From Paracamarosporium sp. OC-R06-R3 (lineage: Eukaryota; Ascomycota; Dothideomycetes; Pleosporales; Didymosphaeriaceae), in NCBI GenBank assembly GCA_019828545.1, contig JACVRA010000210.1, positions 62,531 through 126,530 of the forward strand: a stretch of 64,000 nucleotides of DNA, read 5' to 3'. The position numbers and the translations under genes are program-made. A model generated the notes under the pieces. That model made no database searches and had not been told where the DNA came from. It worked only from the letters and a program-made list of their open reading frames with translations. Of this stretch, positions 11,057 through 22,582 are shown one piece after another (positions within the stretch are counted from its first letter, which is position 1; each line of letters begins with the position of its first letter).

Positions 11057-11947
11057 ATGGCTCCGGCAACGCCTCATTTACTTGGAATTCCGCGTGAGAT
11101 CAGGGATCTGATCTATCCATACCTACTCCAGACTAAATACTACCTTTGTGAAAGCGACCTCATGGAGATCGAGATATACAACGCACCACGACTCAGCGTG
11201 TTGTTGACACACCCCATGATTAAGGCCGAATACCTCGAGACGCCTTTGATGAAGCACATGTGGGCCAAGTTCAGTTTCCAGTACGGATCCCCTTATTTCA
11301 CTTTCCCAAACCGGAACGAGCTGCGAGGTTTGAGCAAAGCACTCCAGAACATCGAGTATGCAACGTTTGTTATCGACCATCCGCTTGACAACTTGTATTT
11401 ACGTGGATTCTCGCGTGGATTCTCACGTGAAATTTCACGTGGAATCGTAGGTGGAATATCAGATCAAATCATACGTCCATTCCTAGATATATATTCACGG
11501 AGTATAAGATACCCACACGAACCGACTTTTTGGGATCATCTGCAACAGTTTGCACACACACTTACATTGATCGCACCAGGTATGCTAGCACTCCGCATTG
11601 CGATTACCCGAGACGCAGGATTTCTGCATGAGAAACTCCAAAACATTAATCTTCAAAGCTTGATGCGCCGCCCGCCGTCAAATCTCGGGAAGGCTTTGCT
11701 GGCACAAAAAGTCCATACGTATAGATTATCCAAGAGTGGCGTGGCCATGATTGGTATCACTCGCATCGGCGCATACCTGTACGTGATGGATGCTACGGTC
11801 AACGAGAAGTTTCTCTGGCGCTATCCCGAAGTTTATGAAACTCTTGATCTCGGGAGTCCAATGAAGCGTATGTATTCAGTCGTGGAAATCGAAGAGGAAT
11901 GTCAGATGCTTGGGCTAGAGTGGTGGGCAGAAGAGAGATGGCCATGA
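11057..11947 (+). CDS. hypothetical protein with F-box-like N-terminus
   Basis: An intronless frame of 296 codons. The start has LLGIPREIRDLIYPYLL, the pattern of the very common fungal family in which an F-box-like helix (LPxExRxxIY) heads an otherwise uncharacterised protein. No catalytic motif is visible. Residues about 116-135 are built from five four-residue units (RGFS, RGFS, REIS, RGIV, GGIS) encoded by a 12-base tandem repeat. The C-terminus is acidic and aromatic-rich (LEWWAEERWP). The function is unknown; a role as an adaptor in a ubiquitin-ligase complex is possible but unsupported beyond the N-terminal pattern. Confidence 0.75.
   Translation: MAPATPHLLGIPREIRDLIYPYLLQTKYYLCESDLMEIEIYNAPRLSVLLTHPMIKAEYLETPLMKHMWAKFSFQYGSPYFTFPNRNELRGLSKALQNIEYATFVIDHPLDNLYLRGFSRGFSREISRGIVGGISDQIIRPFLDIYSRSIRYPHEPTFWDHLQQFAHTLTLIAPGMLALRIAITRDAGFLHEKLQNINLQSLMRRPPSNLGKALLAQKVHTYRLSKSGVAMIGITRIGAYLYVMDATVNEKFLWRYPEVYETLDLGSPMKRMYSVVEIEEECQMLGLEWWAEERWP
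11402..11461 (+). repeat. 12-base tandem repeat inside coding sequence
   Basis: Five units of about 12 bases, the first two being cgtggattctcg and cgtggattctca and the later ones degenerate. They are in frame and encode an RGxS-type tetrapeptide repeat. Confidence 0.85.
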
Positions 11948-12832
11948 GTGCTGAGGATCAGTCACAGGTGGCTACAAAATAAGGTCAGAACCCTACAGCT
12001 ATATGCTGAAGTATGCTGAGATATTTGTAGTGCAGAGTTCTATTAGGGACATAACACCGAGCTGTGTATCTAGGATAAAGGGAAGCGATCAAATGCGTAT
12101 CAACGACAAGAATGAAAGTTATTGCAGACCACTCTACTTTTCAAATACGATGATGGACTTTTGCATGATCCTTGAGTGTAAAGTACTGAGTTCAAGGACA
12201 CTGCCATGGGAGTGGTAATTGGAACAATTACTCTATTAATGTTTTCTCTGATATCAATGTATGGAGAGCTCATCAATACACATACTTAGCTTTTTCGATC
12301 CGCATATAACGTCTGTAGAATCTCCGTAAAACCCCTCATGTTTACTTGGCCCACTACCTCACCTCTATCTCTTTGGGCAGATCTTGAGACACAGACTGCT
12401 TCCCCTTTCTTCAAATGCTAACTTATAACTTACCACAACTACAGGTCCAGCTGCAGCTTAACGTCGCCACTTTTACCATGTTTTCAACGGAAAAAAAGCT
12501 TTAAGAACCTCGTCAAGCTCATTTATACCAGTATTGTATCATATCCACGTCCTCTCAATGGTAGGAGAAGAGTCCATCATTTGAACGTCATAACACGATC
12601 ATCGTGATTATGTTCATCTCCGAGAGAGGAAATCCACTTTTACGCTCTGGACATGACACGTTACGAGTCAGAGTAGACTCCGAGAAAGACTCACGCATCC
12701 TTAGCATCTTAGTGTGGTCCCGCCCTAAAGTACTATTCTTGTACGAGTATCTTGACTAAATACGACCATAATAGCTATAGCTCTCGGTGGGTAGACATGG
12801 TATTTTCCTCTCTTAACACACCCCTCATCTCG
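11948..12832. other. intergenic
   Basis: About 0.9 kb with short, unconvincing frames only. No RNA gene or repeat was recognised. Confidence 0.45.
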
Positions 12833-13503
12833 CTACACCACATCCTCTTTCAAATCAAACATAACTGGCTTACTCTCCCTAAACCCCTCACTCTCATTCA
12901 ACACCCCCTACCACTCCGCCAGCGCAGGATACTTCTCCTTCCACCCCTCCCTCGCCCCCGAAAAATCTACATGTCCCACCCCGCTCACAACCGCAATGTC
13001 TGCAATGGTCATTTCATCTCCTACAAGAAACTCCTTCCCATCCTCCTTCCGCTCCCTGACCATCTCGTCAAAAGCCCTCATCGCCCCATCAATCTTCCAA
13101 TCCTGCCTACCCCGCCACTCCTCAGACGGATACCTCCTCTTCGCCTCAAAGAAAGCTAGCACAGAAGCATCCATCAGCCCCTCAGCCAGGACTTGGATCT
13201 GCCTCGCCTGCAGATCGAGATCGACATTTCCTGTAAGCAGCTTTGGCTCGCAGTCTGCGTACTTCTGCACGAGGTATTCTTGGATCTGCGCGCTGTCGTA
13301 GACGGGCGGGCGACTGTCTGGAAAGAGCAGGATAGGGAGTTTTTCGAGGGGGTTGTAGTGAGGTGTTTGTGTGTTGTGTTCCCAGGGGATCTCGATTTGG
13401 AGGGTGAAGGGGATGCGTTTTAGGGTCATGGCTATGCGGTTCATGCGTGCGAAGGGGAGGGGGTCGCGGAGATTAGGGTCAGGGAGCTCTCGCTTTTGGA
13501 CAT
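12833..13503 (-). pseudogene. glutathione S-transferase pseudogene (frameshift plus nonsense)
   Basis: From the ATG at 13503 the frame reads a typical GST start (LTLISATPSP) but then hits TGA at 13443-13441. The expected continuation, FARMNRIAM, follows in a different frame, which one base lost in the C-rich run near 13455 would explain. The second segment (13444-12908) carries PLEKLPILL, SAQIQEYL and the C-terminal FLVGDEMTIADIAVV, all GST features. It then stops at TAG (12910-12908) after the expected YPALAEW. The same frame beyond that stop still reads FRESKPVMFDLKEDVV, a normal GST tail, ending with TAG at 12833. With two independent lesions it is probably a young pseudogene; a base-call error could explain one of them but hardly both. 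Confidence 0.82.
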
Positions 13504-13868
13504 TTTGGTTTGTTTATCTAGCGATTTTTTGTTCTGGTGGAGTTTTGTCTTGTGTGGGGAGTGTGGTGAGATGTGTAGAGTGGGTGGTCGTGATGTGGGG
13601 ATAGGATGCACTTATGGGGCTTGAAGAATTTGGAATTCGGAATTGCGAGGAGCTTGAAAAGGCAATCTTCGCATCGTATCGATCTAGGATGTGTATCTCC
13701 GCAGATGCCAGGATACCAATAAGAAAACTGTGGAATTGGGGTATAGCGTCATCATGCGTAATGTGGAGACGGCCCTACTCGTGGGACAGTCCGCGGAAAG
13801 CCTGATATCACATCAGTTTGGACGTCGCACTTCACAGAATGGTAAGATCGCAAATAGTGCACAAAGAT
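13504..13868. other. intergenic
   Basis: This holds the 5' flank of the GST pseudogene and the 3' flank of the GTPase. No feature was recognised. Confidence 0.45.
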
Positions 13869-14720
13869 TCATGCTTTCGTATTGGTTTTGGACCCCTTGT
13901 TTGGTAACATGTCCTTCAATCTTGTCAGCGAAGGAAATTTTCTGCCTTTCTGTTTCTGCTTTCTCGAGTCTTCTACATTATTGCCCTTTATCTCCCGCTT
14001 GTCCTTCACCATCTGAATGTCCTCCTTATCTCTCCTCTTTGCCCAGTTAGCACTCCGTACTAAATCCCTCATCACTTCTTCTAATGCCCCTCTGTTGAAC
14101 CTATCTACCTCGAATGCCTTAACGCCTACCATGCTGGCCCATTCCTCGGCCAGATCGTTAGGTACCTCTCTTTTCTCACGACCCTCACCCTGTACAAGAT
14201 CTTTCTTGTTTCCTACCAGAACACACCCAAATCTTTTATGACCTGAAAAGTTTGCATAGTGAGTTCAAGTCAAATGGTGGGGAGACGAGCAGGACCCACC
14301 AGTCGGATAATTCCATCCAAGTCCATCTCCCGGTGGCCTACACCCCCAAACATATTCCCACCCAAACTCTGTTACCTGTCTATAGCTTTCCTCCCTGGTA
14401 ATGTCATACAGTAGCACGACACCATCCGCCGACGCTAGTACCTTATCAAAAAGCGCATCTACAAGCCCTGGCTCCCTCATTCTTATAGGTGTCAAGCTAA
14501 TATCTGCAATTTGCAAACGGTAATAATCGCCCTCGGCTTCTAAGATCGTTTGACTACCATTGTGATTGTTGAAAATTGGGGAGGAGATCTCGAAGGGGTC
14601 GTATCGGTAATATTGGGTGTCGTAGAGGACTCTGTCAGTCAGGCTAGTTTTGCCTACGCCAGATTCACCGAGGATAACAATGAGAAGCTTTCCGTTCTTA
14701 GAGCTCGAGGAATCAGACAT
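13869..14720 (-). CDS. atypical Ras-superfamily small GTPase
   Basis: Two exons (14720-14300, 14242-13869) encode 264 residues. The intron starts GTGGGT, ends CAG and keeps the frame. The G1/P-loop GESGVGKTSL is intact (residues about 18-27), and the G4 motif is NKKD in VLVGNKKDLV. The G3 motif is abnormal: where Ras proteins have DTAG, this reads ADISLTPIRM, so the glycine and the Gln61-equivalent are missing. An insertion sits between the VVLLYDITREESY region and G4. The C-terminus is long, basic and lacks a CaaX box, so membrane anchoring by prenylation is not predicted. Related fungal proteins are usually annotated as Ras-like and uncharacterised. I infer that it binds nucleotide but may not hydrolyse GTP in the usual way. 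Confidence 0.85.
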
Positions 14721-15460
14721 GGCTAGAGTTTGTAGGAATTTCAAGGGAGGATAGATTATATGGAACAGGCTGATCACAACGGAGAGATATACAGGGTGTG
14801 GGGGCTGAGGGCTTGAGGTCGAGAGAGACGCTAGACCGAAAAAGGATGTTCCACGTGAAACCCGAGAAAGATGGCCGCCACGACATGAAACCAGACTGCG
14901 CGCTGTGTTCACACTCGACCTTCACGCCTACACACTCCCCAAGTGTGGTGTACATATGATGTCGCATGCACAATTTCCTTTCTTATCGTGTTCTAAGACC
15001 CCTTTAACCTAAAATGGGGTTCGTTCACGCCAAGCTAGTGCCAAGCTCATGCCGGCACCGAGATCCGAATGCGATCCACGCCATTTTGACCACGTTTGGC
15101 TAGAGGACATCGGCCAGTCCTTTTCAATGCATGCGATATGAACACCAAGAGCTCCGGCCAGCTTTTCGACGCCTCATCATTCAGGGTCCAAATGTGGTGG
15201 CTTGCCTCTTACCTTCTCCGCACACCCTCTGTCGCTTCCGTGTTGCCAGGCGATTGAGTCCCGGGACGCCGCCTTCAGGGGAGGTACGGTTGAGATAAGA
15301 TCTTACGGTTCCGACGTCCCAACATCGAAAGCCGCCTTCGGCTTCGCGCCGCGCGATCATCCTCGGCAGAGCTTTCACTCTGAAAGACCCGGACATAGAC
15401 GCTGTGTCAACCCGACCGTAAATCTGCCATCGCATCCGCCGCCTCCCGCACCGGCAAGCA
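14721..15460. other. intergenic, divergent promoter region
   Basis: This separates the head-to-head GTPase and Ppn2-like genes. One CACGTG E-box-like hexamer lies near 14851. No other feature was recognised. Confidence 0.45.
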
Positions 15461-16669
15461 ATGTCACGCGACTATTCGTCCGACCGTCCGCTCATCAGCC
15501 TTGCGCATCACGACCGCGATCTCGACGTTTCCGACGAAGAAGACGCCTTCTACGCCATCGACGAGGGCGACTATCTGCTGCACCCCAAGTGGCGGGCGAT
15601 GATCACAAAAACTTCGAATCGCATTCCGCGGAGGTTACAGCGTTATTTCGTCATCTACGCGCTTGGAGCGATTGTCTTGCTTATAGGTTGGCGCTTGTAC
15701 ATAGGACCACAATACGCTGCGTATAAGCACGAGCAAGATATTATGGATGCCGCGGCGAAGCTGGAACCAGCCAAGACTGCGATACCAGACTTCAAGGATG
15801 TTATACAGGTGAAGGATTTGGAGGACAAACATTTGCCGAGGGGAGACGGAAGGCTGGTGGTTGTGGGAGATGTGCATGGATGCAAGGAAGAGCTGGAAGC
15901 GCTGTTGAAGAAAGTAGACTTCAAGGAAGCGAAGGACCATCTCGTCCTCACGGGTGACATCATTGCAAAGGGTAAGCTGCTGTTCAAAGGTTCATGAGAC
16001 ATCACTGACTAACGCAATCCAGGCCCTGATTCTCCCGGTGTCGTCTCTCTCGCAACCCGCTTAGGCGCTTCGTGCGTTCGTGGCAATCACGAAGACAAAG
16101 TCCTCCTTTCCTCCCAAGAAGCCGCCGAGTACCACGATCCCACAATCCCGCGACCGGATGTTGACTCCGTTGATCATCCCCAAGACGTCGAAGAAAGCGC
16201 CGTTACATACAGCAATCCTAAGCTGCTCAAACTCGCAAAGTCCTTCAATCAGGCACAAATATCCTACCTGCAGTCCTGCCCCGTAATCCTACGCGTCGGT
16301 CAAATCGGAAAGCTCCACAATGTCGCCGTTGTGCACGCAGGCCTGGTGCCAGACATCCCGCTCGAGCAGCAGGACCCCTTCCAGGTGATGAACATGCGGA
16401 CAATCGACCTGGAAACGTTGCTTCCATCCGAAACGAGGCAGCATACGCCGTGGGAAAAATACTGGAATCATCAGCAGAAGAAGAAGCCGGGGTCTGAGCA
16501 GACAACCGTCATTTACGGGCATGATCGGAAGAGAGGAATGAATGTCCAAAAGTTCAGCATTGGTCTCGATTCGGGCTGCGTGAGTGGCGGCCACCTGACG
16601 GCCATGGTCATTGAAGAAGGCGGGAAGCATCGTTATGTACAAGTTAAATGTAAGGGATATGTTGATTAG
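15461..16669 (+). CDS. Ppn2-like metallophosphatase (vacuolar endopolyphosphatase)
   Basis: Two exons (15461-15971, 16023-16669) encode 385 residues; the 51-base intron splits the codon in AKGPDSPG. The protein is membrane-anchored: an acidic N-terminus is followed by one hydrophobic helix (FVIYALGAIVLLIGW, from about residue 63). It then has a calcineurin-like phosphoesterase domain with metal-binding motifs GDVHG (136-140), GDIIAKG, GNHED, VVHAGL and IYGHDRKRG. These are the motifs of the bacterial-type PPP family that contains yeast Ppn2, a zinc- or cobalt-dependent endopolyphosphatase of the vacuole, to which topology and length fit. Its likely role is cleaving polyphosphate chains in the vacuole lumen. 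An alternative is a related diadenosine tetraphosphatase-like enzyme, but the anchor favours Ppn2. Confidence 0.88.
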
Positions 16670-17386
16670 ATGGTGTCAAGAGCATTGTTATCGAGATCAT
16701 TGCATGGGTCGGGGTTAGGGCGTATGCGTTCGATTCGGTGTCGCATATTATTTGGATGGATATGATACCAGCAGAAAACTCTGTATCTCTAAAGTAAGGC
16801 TACATTTTTAATATATCTTACAGGGCGCTTTTTTATGGTGTGCGAACCAGTTCTCGTATTTACGACCTGAGTCCGAGCATTGTTCGTCCGCTCCTCACCG
16901 CGGGCATTGTGCCGGCGATAGGATAACCACGGTGGATCTGGCTTTGTGCCTCGTATTATGTCATTGGAGTCTTTTCAAGCGATATTTTTCGGCACGGGTG
17001 TGTTGTTATCTGCGATCCCGACGTCTTTCGGCTTACGTCACTCACGTGATGGCTCAACACTCATGCTTGACTCGCTTACATAACCACCACATCCAATCAG
17101 CACCTTTCGGTAGGGTCTCGCGTAGCTAACAAGTGGTAGGGGTGATGTTACGGACGAAAAGCCTTGCCCTTGCGTCACAGTGTAAAGTCCATCAAGCGCG
17201 CCCTTGGCATTGCGGCGGGGTGGAGTTAAGACTTGCCCTCCTTCCTCAATACAGAAGGTAGTCTACCGTGTTGGAAGAAGTATATAAGATGCTCTACGCT
17301 GCGGAGCATCTACCGTAGCATCCACACACTACTCAATAGAAACCACAAGCCAGCATCCCCAAACCAACCCCCAGCATCACACCACG
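16670..17386. promoter_or_regulatory. intergenic with putative SDR promoter
   Basis: A TATA-like agtatataagatg at about 17279 lies roughly 105 bases before the SDR start, followed by a pyrimidine/adenine-rich leader. A TCACGTGA palindrome lies near 17041 and could bind a bHLH factor. No gene was recognised. Confidence 0.5.
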
Positions 17387-18241
17387 ATGACTGACCAAAC
17401 ACCCGTCTGGTTCATAACCGCCGCCTCCTCTGGCTTCGGATACTCCATGGCCCTCGAAGCACTCTCCCGAGGCCATCACGTCATCGCCAGCGGCCGCACC
17501 GTATCCAAGCTCTCCGCTCTCCAGCAAAAAGGCGCTCACACCGTCGCCCTAGACGTCACAGCACCCCTCCCAGAGATCGAGAAAATCGCAAAAGAAGCAG
17601 TCGACAAGTACGGATACATAACGCACCTCGTCAACGCAGCAGGATACTGCCTCGTCGGCGCCGTCGAGGAAACGTCCCCCAAGGAAGACTACGACAGTTT
17701 CAACACAAACGTCCTCGGTGTGCTGAACGTCACGAAGGCGTTTCTGCCCTACCTGCGTGCGAACACGGGACACAGGACTATATGCAACTTCGGCAGCATC
17801 GCGAGCTGGACGGGCGGCCCAGGCGCAGCGCTATATTACTCTGCGAAGTGGGCTGTCTCGGGCCTGAGCGAGGCGCTGCACGAGGAACTCAAACCCTTCG
17901 GCATCGCGGTCACGGTCGCGGAGCCGGGGTACTTCCGCACGGGGTTCTTGAACCCCGGCGCTGCCGTGCAGTCTGAGAAGCGTATTAAGGAGTATGAGGA
18001 GAGTGGGTCGGGCGCCACGAGGAGAGGGCTGGCGGCGACGGATGGAAAGCAGATTGGGGATGTGGTGAAGGGGAGTAAGGTTTTGGTAGATATTTTGGTG
18101 AAGGAGGGGGGGAAGGAGGTGCCTGTTAGGGTGGCGCTGGGCAGCGATAGTCCGCCGTGTATTAGGGAGAAGATCAGGCAGACGTTGGAGTTGTTGGATG
18201 AGTGGGATGGAGTTACAAAGGCTACGGATCATGAGGATTAG
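17387..18241 (+). CDS. classical short-chain dehydrogenase/reductase
   Basis: An intronless frame of 284 residues, the usual length for an extended classical SDR. The cofactor loop is TAASSGFG (residues 11-18). The NAG-type strand reads NAAG (VNAAGYCLVGA). The catalytic set is visible as NFGSIAS (Ser) and YYSAK (Tyr150, Lys154), followed by the family AEPGYFRTGF. It is an NAD(P)-dependent oxidoreductase, probably cytosolic, with an unknown substrate. The lack of introns and strong codon bias toward C-ending codons suggest good expression (inference). A plausible TATA element lies upstream. Confidence 0.93.
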   Translation: MTDQTPVWFITAASSGFGYSMALEALSRGHHVIASGRTVSKLSALQQKGAHTVALDVTAPLPEIEKIAKEAVDKYGYITHLVNAAGYCLVGAVEETSPKEDYDSFNTNVLGVLNVTKAFLPYLRANTGHRTICNFGSIASWTGGPGAALYYSAKWAVSGLSEALHEELKPFGIAVTVAEPGYFRTGFLNPGAAVQSEKRIKEYEESGSGATRRGLAATDGKQIGDVVKGSKVLVDILVKEGGKEVPVRVALGSDSPPCIREKIRQTLELLDEWDGVTKATDHED

Positions 18242-18786
18242 AGGTGGGGTGAAATAGGGGATTTGCTGATGTGTCGATTGTAGCGTGTAATGAGTTACGG
18301 ATAATGAAGCAAGTTAATTAATCGTCAGGTTCTCAGAAGATTTCTTTCACAGGATTCGCCACTGATAGTCATGATACGTATATATCGTGATAGAGGATAT
18401 GACACATCACATTACATCACTTGAGTCATGTATGTTCGTCGGTGTAGCAGTGTACAAGATGCCTCAGGCCGCGTAGGACGATGTATCCTCCATTTCCACA
18501 TCAGATCCTTGTCTCGCTACGCAATAATTATATCCTTGATCCAGTTATGCATTCTCCCTAGAGCAATCATGCCGTCCAAGCAATTGTCGTAGTGACCGTC
18601 CCCAACAAAGCCTACTTCCACCTCCACACCCAAGTCGGCACTAACAGCATGCCTTGCTACATATACCATATGACGACAACTGAGATGAGACCTGCCTCAT
18701 TCCAAGAAAGCAACCCATCTCCAATCATCACTCACTCCAACACCTCTATACAGCGACGCTGATCTTTCTAGTCCTCATCGCCAAGA
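18242..18786. other. intergenic between convergent genes
   Basis: The 3' flanks of the SDR and the convergent cysteine-rich gene. No coding feature was recognised. Confidence 0.45.
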
Positions 18787-20483
18787 TTAAGACCCATTCT
18801 TCCTCTTGAGATGGTCTGTCTCCCGAATGACATAATCGTAGAAATATGAGAGATCATTAGAGAGACCATAAGGCGCTGGGGCAGCTCGTTCAGATGCAGT
18901 GATCTCTGCTATTTCTGGTATGTCGGACCACCAGTATGGACGAGGCTCTGGTTTGGTGTCGCGATGCATGTCGTGATCTTTCTTTGTAGAGAGGAGTTGG
19001 ACCTTGGAACGATGGCCGAGAGCGGTGTGAGTAGGAGCCTGAGATATAGGAACTAGCGATGAAGAATCCTCACGGTGGGGATTCATCGATTGATGAGCGG
19101 GGATTGTGTATAATTCTTGTTTCTAGTGATGACATAGGTTAGCAAGGAATTTTAGGTGTGAATGGAGAGTAATAACGTACTAGATTTGTTCCAGATGGCA
19201 CTACAGGTGGATGTATGCCGAATGAAGCGGGTCCAATGCCTGGAAGGCGAAGACCAGGGTTGCGTCGCTTTGACAACGGCTCTGATTTCAGCTGGACTTC
19301 TTGAGGGCTTTTCTGCTCGAGACTGGTGAGGAATTCCTTGTCGACTAGTGATAGAGGGGTAGGATCAATGCTCTGAGCGGTCCCTGACTTAGGTTAGCAT
19401 GGGGCCGAATGAAGTTGGTTGGCCATATGGCACAAACGCAATAGGTACTTACCATCAATCGAGTGACCTCCCATGTTTGATTTCGAAGAAGAGGTTTTGA
19501 CCGGGAAGACAAGGCTCTGTTTCTGTGGACCCGCGTTGTAGTCCTGTTTATGAGACGCCTTTTCTTCAATACTCTGTCCGTTGCCTTCGGACTGATTGAC
19601 AGTTGTGGAAGGCGCGACCGAGCCATCTGTCAATCCTTTCTCGGAAACATCGCCCTTGTCGTCAATTTCCATTGGTTCCACCGTCTCAGTTTTCGTTGGA
19701 AAGGTACTACGAGTTGGTAACATTTGATCCGGAACGTTGTGGCTCTCTTGGATTCCTTGCATATGCGCATCAATAGTTGCTTCGCTCTCTTTCTGGGTTC
19801 CCTTCTTGTTATGTTCATCGAAGTAAATGTAGTCTTGCTGATTCCTCACTGGGCTCACTCGCACACCTAGGAATTGCTGTGGACCATTTTGAGGAGGATC
19901 CTGTGGAGCTTTCAGCGGAAGATGCTGCGGGGCGTTCCTCTGAGCATTCTGTGGAAGGTGCTGTGGAGCCTGATTCTGATTGCCACCCACCGCTGCGATC
20001 TCTACAGAATATCCAGCAATTACCTGATATGGCTGCGGCTTCGTGCATGTCATGCAGCGTTGGAGGCACGCAGAACAGGCGCCGTTGACTTCGACCCCAT
20101 CGCACATCCTTAGACCTGCTTGAGCACACTGATCGCATGTCTCCCAGCACCTCCCTTGCATGTGCTTCTAAGGTGAAGGTTAGCAAATGCGAGATAAAAG
20201 ATTTTATAGGGTAAGTACATACTTTGACAGAATTCTTGTAAGCAGATTGTACGCGACAGCGAGAACAGCGCCACATCGACGCGCCTCTATTGGCAGCAGC
20301 GCAGGGAGACATTCTACAGTGATTCTGTAGGCTATTAGCAACTGAACGAGGTGAATCTTGGTCGAATTCACGTACATTGTATGAGGATACTTTCGTATAT
20401 ACATTGTTGCAGTATTCACATTCCCATCGTTCTTCGTTGGCGTCTGGTACTGTATCTGGCGCTTCCGCCATGGACCCCATCAT
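18787..20483 (-). CDS. cysteine-rich hypothetical protein
   Basis: Five exons (20483-20376, 20324-20223, 20167-19453, 19383-19181, 19122-18787) give 487 residues in one frame, with GTACGT, GTATGT and GTAAGT donors. The first intron is 51 bases and would also translate through, but it has a strong TGCTAAT branch site. The first 100 residues are packed with cysteine pairs: CEYC, CSRC, CDQC, CSAC and CMTC, spaced like a metal-binding or zinc-ribbon array. I cannot match it to a named family. The centre is Gln/Pro-rich with a short repeat (QHLPQNAQ-type) and is probably disordered. The C-terminus ends in a conserved-looking aromatic/acidic segment (YWWSDIPEIAE, then LSYFYDYVIRETDHL). A nuclear protein-interaction role is possible, but this is only inference. 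Confidence 0.75.
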
Positions 20484-22582
20484 CAAAGTGATAACAACAA
20501 AGTAATATGTGGTTTCAGCTCCTGTATTAAGGAAGTGTCCGAAGATGAGTAAGTGAGAGCCTGGAGCTCACTTTAAGTATGGAAGTTGAGTATGGAAGCT
20601 GTGTTGTAAGTTCGGTTGAGAGATCTATGAGAGGGAAGGTGCAGTCGGTGACTTACAGAGTAAGCAAGATATTTTCAAATATCTTGAGTGTTCCTTGCAC
20701 CTGCAGTCATAGTTTGCCAAGACGTTGGAAATGAATGGCACCTCCTGTGACAACGATTCACGTGATATTGTCAGCTACAAGCAAACGCTGTAACAAAGTC
20801 GGGTTCCGCAAACTGGGAATTTTTCGCCGCAAATACCTTGAAATCGATCCCAGAGCTGTCAATATATATCTCTTCGAGGGCGGAAATATGATCGGAGTAA
20901 AATGTTACGACATATGTTTGTGCGCCTTCTGTTTGCACCACGTCATTTGATTTTACACTGCTACGAGCGAGGGAATTTCCTTCACGAGAAGTTCCTTTGA
21001 CTCAGATTTTAGTATCTCAAACGAACAGGCTTTAGCCTTCACCCTCAAGACCTGCTCTTTGTTGGGTGATTATGTCATCCCACGCTCACGTCCTACTCAC
21101 ATGTTAATACGCGTTTAAATTTAACGGGAGAAATAAGAATGTTACCGTACACAGCGTTCTGGCCATGTCCATAACTATCACTAACAAGTTTCTTGAGAAC
21201 CTATGATGAAGCGCATACGGTGCATAATAGCTAAATGCAGAGACGTATTATTATAAGTACTAGGGTTTTATGTTCATTAACAAGTCTAATGTTGATGTAA
21301 TAAAGAAACTTCCTACTCTAGCTTAATGTGTAAAGTTTCGTGTGCTAATAGCTCTTGGGTGGCCTGGGCTCAAGCATCTTCACCAGGTGAAATTGCAGTA
21401 GTATTATCGAGATATTGGAAACATTCAGGTTCAATGATACGTTGATCCCCTTGAGTCCTAGATCTAGATACAAAAAATCTCTATTATTTATTAGTATTGG
21501 ATCGTAAGATTCTGCCCGAATTGTATTTCTGCGGCTTGAAAGATGGTTTTCTAATGCATCTCTTTCTCTTGTAGTACCGAGGCCTACCATTCTGATACAT
21601 CAAGTTATGTGTTACCTTTACGTCCTGACTATACACAGATCTTACCTCACCATTCAGTTCAATCGCTAAATAACTATGCTACAGACTACTCTGACAAAAG
21701 CCCTCTGGGCGAGCTCTATCCGGCCTGTCAATATGTTTCGAAAAGTGGCGTATCACAAGAGGCTTATGACCTGGATGGACAGGCTTGCCCATGCTGATGG
21801 CACCCAGTTAGGACATCTCCTAGGATACAGCTACCACCTTCTGCGCCCACTTCTCGGAATACCCAGCACGCTGCAATGCGTTCAACCCAGACTACTCTGG
21901 GAAAGGGGCCTGAGCAACCGCAACAGCAATATCAACATCATCGCCATCAGCTTCGTATATGGAAGCACTTAAATATTCAGTGGCAGGGTTATAGACATCG
22001 AACCTTTTACAAGAATTGGAGGGCACAGATTCGCCGTTGGTGGAAAGGCGGCCCTAGATAATTTCAGGCTTTCCTGCTGGCTGGACAGTCATCCTAGAAT
22101 GTTATGACGTATCTAGAATGAGTTTTTTTGGAGAAGAATGTTGGAGCATCAATTTTTCGTCAAAATACGCTACAAAGCAAAACTCCAGCCTCGATACTCT
22201 ACAAAGCAGCACGTACGACTGGACTATGTCAACACACTTTCTGTTTTTAAGCACCGGTCTCTGGTAGGTCTTGTACAGTTTTCCAAGGATCTGTTGCACA
22301 AGGGTGACGGTGCTATATTGGAGACTGACATGTTGTTACGTGTGAAGCTACCCTAGGGTGTGGCATGCTCGCGGATGGTTGCAATCCGGCATGCCATGGG
22401 CGGACCTGCCCATCCGTAGCGAGTTCCTTGTCAGTCATTTAACAAATTCTTGAAGAATCCGCTTCGTCTGCCGAGTGTGCGGTGAACTGCTGCTATAGCT
22501 TACCTATATAGTTAGCTTTATATATGCACTAGAATATTTACTTACCAAGGTAGGCAGTATCGCCAGCATAAGTCCCGTATAC
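20484..22582. other. 2.1-kb gene-poor region
   Basis: No intact gene was found. Between about 21.6 and 22.4 kb several short plus-strand frames follow each other with stops between them, which looks like a decayed gene, but I could not recognise the family. The 21.0-21.3 kb part is A/T-richer than its surroundings. Confidence 0.4.
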
